Below, one piece after another: positions 62,651 to 64,000 of a stretch of DNA of 64,000 nucleotides. Numbering within the stretch: position 1 is the first letter of the stretch; every line of letters starts with the position of its first letter. Source of the stretch: Hydractinia symbiolongicarpus. Taxonomy: Eukaryota; Cnidaria; Hydrozoa; Anthoathecata; Hydractiniidae. The notes beneath the pieces are model-generated. The model saw only the letters and a list, made by a program, of their open reading frames with translations. It searched no databases and was not told the DNA's origin. The position numbers and the translations under genes were made by a program. Location: NCBI RefSeq assembly GCF_029227915.1, contig NC_079877.1, positions 6,822,001 through 6,886,000 on the forward strand. The letters are read 5' to 3'.

Positions 62651-64000
62651 AAACGATTGACTGTGGGACTTAATTGAACTGATTTTGGACTTTGACCTTA
62701 TAAATGTGATAAATGAGCCATTTTGACTAAAAGAAATAACATTCTTCTTGATTTGACATGATTGCTGGAACTCAGCGATTACACTGGGCGCTGTGGTAGC
62801 GCTTTATTTAAAAGTTAAGATAAATAAGTCATTTTTACTGTGGAAACAATCGTAGCCGTTATCGCGCACTGAAGAAATAGAGACAGTTTCAAAAACTACA
62901 TTTCATTGACTTTCTAACAGTGTCAATGCGTTTGAGTTACAACGGTTGCGTCACATATTCGTACCAACATGTATTTAGTGATTTAATTCCGATATTACTA
63001 AGTTGTATCGCTTTTAACAGTGAAACTATTGACTGTGGGACTTAATTGAACTCATTCTGGACTGTGACCTTATAAATGTGATAAGTGAGCCAACCGAAAC
63101 CCAAGAAATAACATTGTTCTTAATTTGACATGATTGCTGGAACTCAGCGATTACACTGAGCGCTGTGGTAGCGCTTGATTTAAAAATTGAGATAAATAAG
63201 TCATTCTCTACTGTGGGACCGATCCTAGCCGTTATTGCGCGCTGAAGAAATAGCGACAGTTTCCAAAACTACGTTTCATTGACTTCCTAACGGTGTCAGT
63301 CCGTTTGAGTTACAATGGTTGGGTCACATATTCGTTCCCACATGTATTTAATGATTTTTATCCGATAATACTAAGTTGTATCGCTTTCAACAGTGAAACG
63401 ATTGACTGTGGGTCTTAATTAAACTGATTCTAGACTGTGAACTTAAGAATGTGATAAGTGAGCCAATTGGACCCCAAGAAATAATATTCTTCTTAGTTTG
63501 ACGTGATTGCCGGAACTCAGCGATTACACTGGGCGCTGTGGTAGCCGCTTTATTTAAAAATTAAGATAAATACGTTATTTTTTACTGTGGGACCAATCCT
63601 AGCCGTTAGTTCGCGCTGAAGAATAGCGAAAGTTTCCAAAACTACATTTCATTGACTTCCTAACGGTGTCAGTCCGTTTGAGTTACAATGGTTGGGTCAC
63701 ATATTCGTCCCCACATGTATTTAATGATTTTTATCCGATATTACTAAGTTGTATCGCTTTTAACAGTGAAACGATTGACTGTGGGACTTAATTGAATTGT
63801 TTCTGGACTGTGACCTTATAAATGTGATAGGTGAGTCAACTGGACCCCAAGAAATAACATTCTTCTTAATTTGACATGATTGCTGGAACTCAGCGATTAC
63901 ACTGGGCGCTGTGGTAGCGCTTTATTTAAAAACTAAGATAAATACGTTATTTTTTACTGTGGGACCAATCCTAGCCGTTAGTTCGCGCTGAAGAAATAGA
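62651..64000. repeat. Region D, divergent monomers without HOR structure
   Basis: Unit starts are 62858, 63231, 63605 and the partial 63977. They carry many private changes: GGAAACAATCGTAGCC, TTTAGTGATTTAATTCCG, CCAACCGAAACCC, TTTAATGATTTTTATCCG, ACAATGGTTGGG. The neighbouring units 63231 and 63605 share several of these changes (CTTCCTAACGG, TTTAATGATTTTTATCCG), so resemblance is to the next-door unit rather than to one many units away. That is the signature of monomeric satellite; proximity to the array edge is inferred. Confidence 0.72.

Larger units (their letters stand above)
1..64000. repeat. Satellite DNA array, ~372-bp monomer, head-to-tail, about 172 units
   Basis: Every stretch of the window is a copy of one ~372-bp unit in the same orientation. 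I indexed units at the GCC|GTTAG boundary; starts are given in the regional entries. Landmarks in order from that boundary: CGCGCTGAA, an A-rich GTTTC(C/A)AAAACTAC, CATTGACTTTCTA, CGG...CCGTTTGAGTTAC, GGTTGCGTCACATATTCGT, CCAACATGT, a variable T-rich segment, ATATTACTA, GCTTTTAACAGTGAAACG, TTGACTGTGGGACTTAA, TGTGACCTTATAAATGTG, CAAGAAATAACATT, TTGACATGATTGC, GGAACTCAGCGATTACACT, GGCGCTGTGGTAGCGCTT, ATTTAAAAATT, GATAAATAAGTCATT, TTACTGTGGGACCAATCCT. Mean unit length is 371.95 bp. No gene, transposon or unique DNA interrupts it. Long tandem satellites of this kind usually form centromeric or pericentromeric heterochromatin; that role is inferred. The family is not one I recognise. Confidence 0.98.

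Noticed and set aside
1-64000. CRISPR array, rDNA spacer, or telomeric repeat
   Set aside because: Units are contiguous with no unique spacers, are far longer than CRISPR repeats, show no rRNA-like or 5S-like sequence, and I saw no TTAGGG- or TTAGG-type tandem.

Overview
The whole window is one head-to-tail satellite DNA array and contains no gene that I can support. A single repeat unit averaging 372 bp runs from base 1 to base 64000, always in the same orientation: 172 units plus a 24-bp start of the next (63,976 bp / 172 = 371.95 bp). Unit starts were located by hand at the conserved GCC|GTTAG boundary. Almost every unit is 371-373 bp. The exceptions I found are 369, 370, 374, 375, two of 366 (a shared 7-bp deletion) and one of 285 (an ~87-bp deletion). 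I saw no transposon insertion, no inversion, no microsatellite, no RNA gene and no unique sequence. Stop codons inside the unit close all frames; the only ORF of any length (68 codons) is a chance reading of satellite.

This is eukaryotic heterochromatin of the centromeric or pericentromeric kind. I do not recognise the monomer family and cannot name the species. GC is about 36% in the one monomer I counted. CpG is not depleted there (12 in 371 bp, about the random expectation), which fits a lightly methylated genome such as many invertebrates better than a mammal, but this is weak evidence.

The information lies in the higher-order repeat (HOR) architecture. Single units differ visibly, and at least four recurrent subfamilies can be told apart. 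Blocks of several units recur as near-identical larger units, and the block size changes along the array. Region A (1-16986): a rearranged left part, then a 13-monomer unit of 4838 bp (6327-11164) and most of a second copy (11165 to about 15268). Region B (16987-38350): a 10-monomer tandem duplication of 3720 bp (16987-20706 / 20707-24426, about a dozen differences), merging into 8-monomer units of 2982 bp (21588, 24570), then a 9-monomer unit (3356 bp, 27552), its 5-monomer deletion derivative (1863 bp, 30908) and a partial return (32771-34085), followed by a mosaic. Region C (38351-60806): a marker motif recurs every 18, 18 and 19 monomers (6709, 6708, 7080 bp), with smaller duplications nested inside, including a 1490-bp tandem duplication at 50196-53175 with only about three differences. 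Region D (60807-64000): opens with an out-of-register deletion, has a short 3-monomer duplication, and ends in divergent units where neighbours resemble each other, as expected of older monomeric satellite near an array edge.

The pattern fits repeated unequal crossing-over in register plus short gene-conversion patches. Two short dyads recur in most units (GCGCT-5 nt-AGCGC, and alternating AACGG/CCGTT arms) and are candidates for structure or protein binding. Neither the array nor the dyads were tested computationally here; all identities are by-eye alignments.
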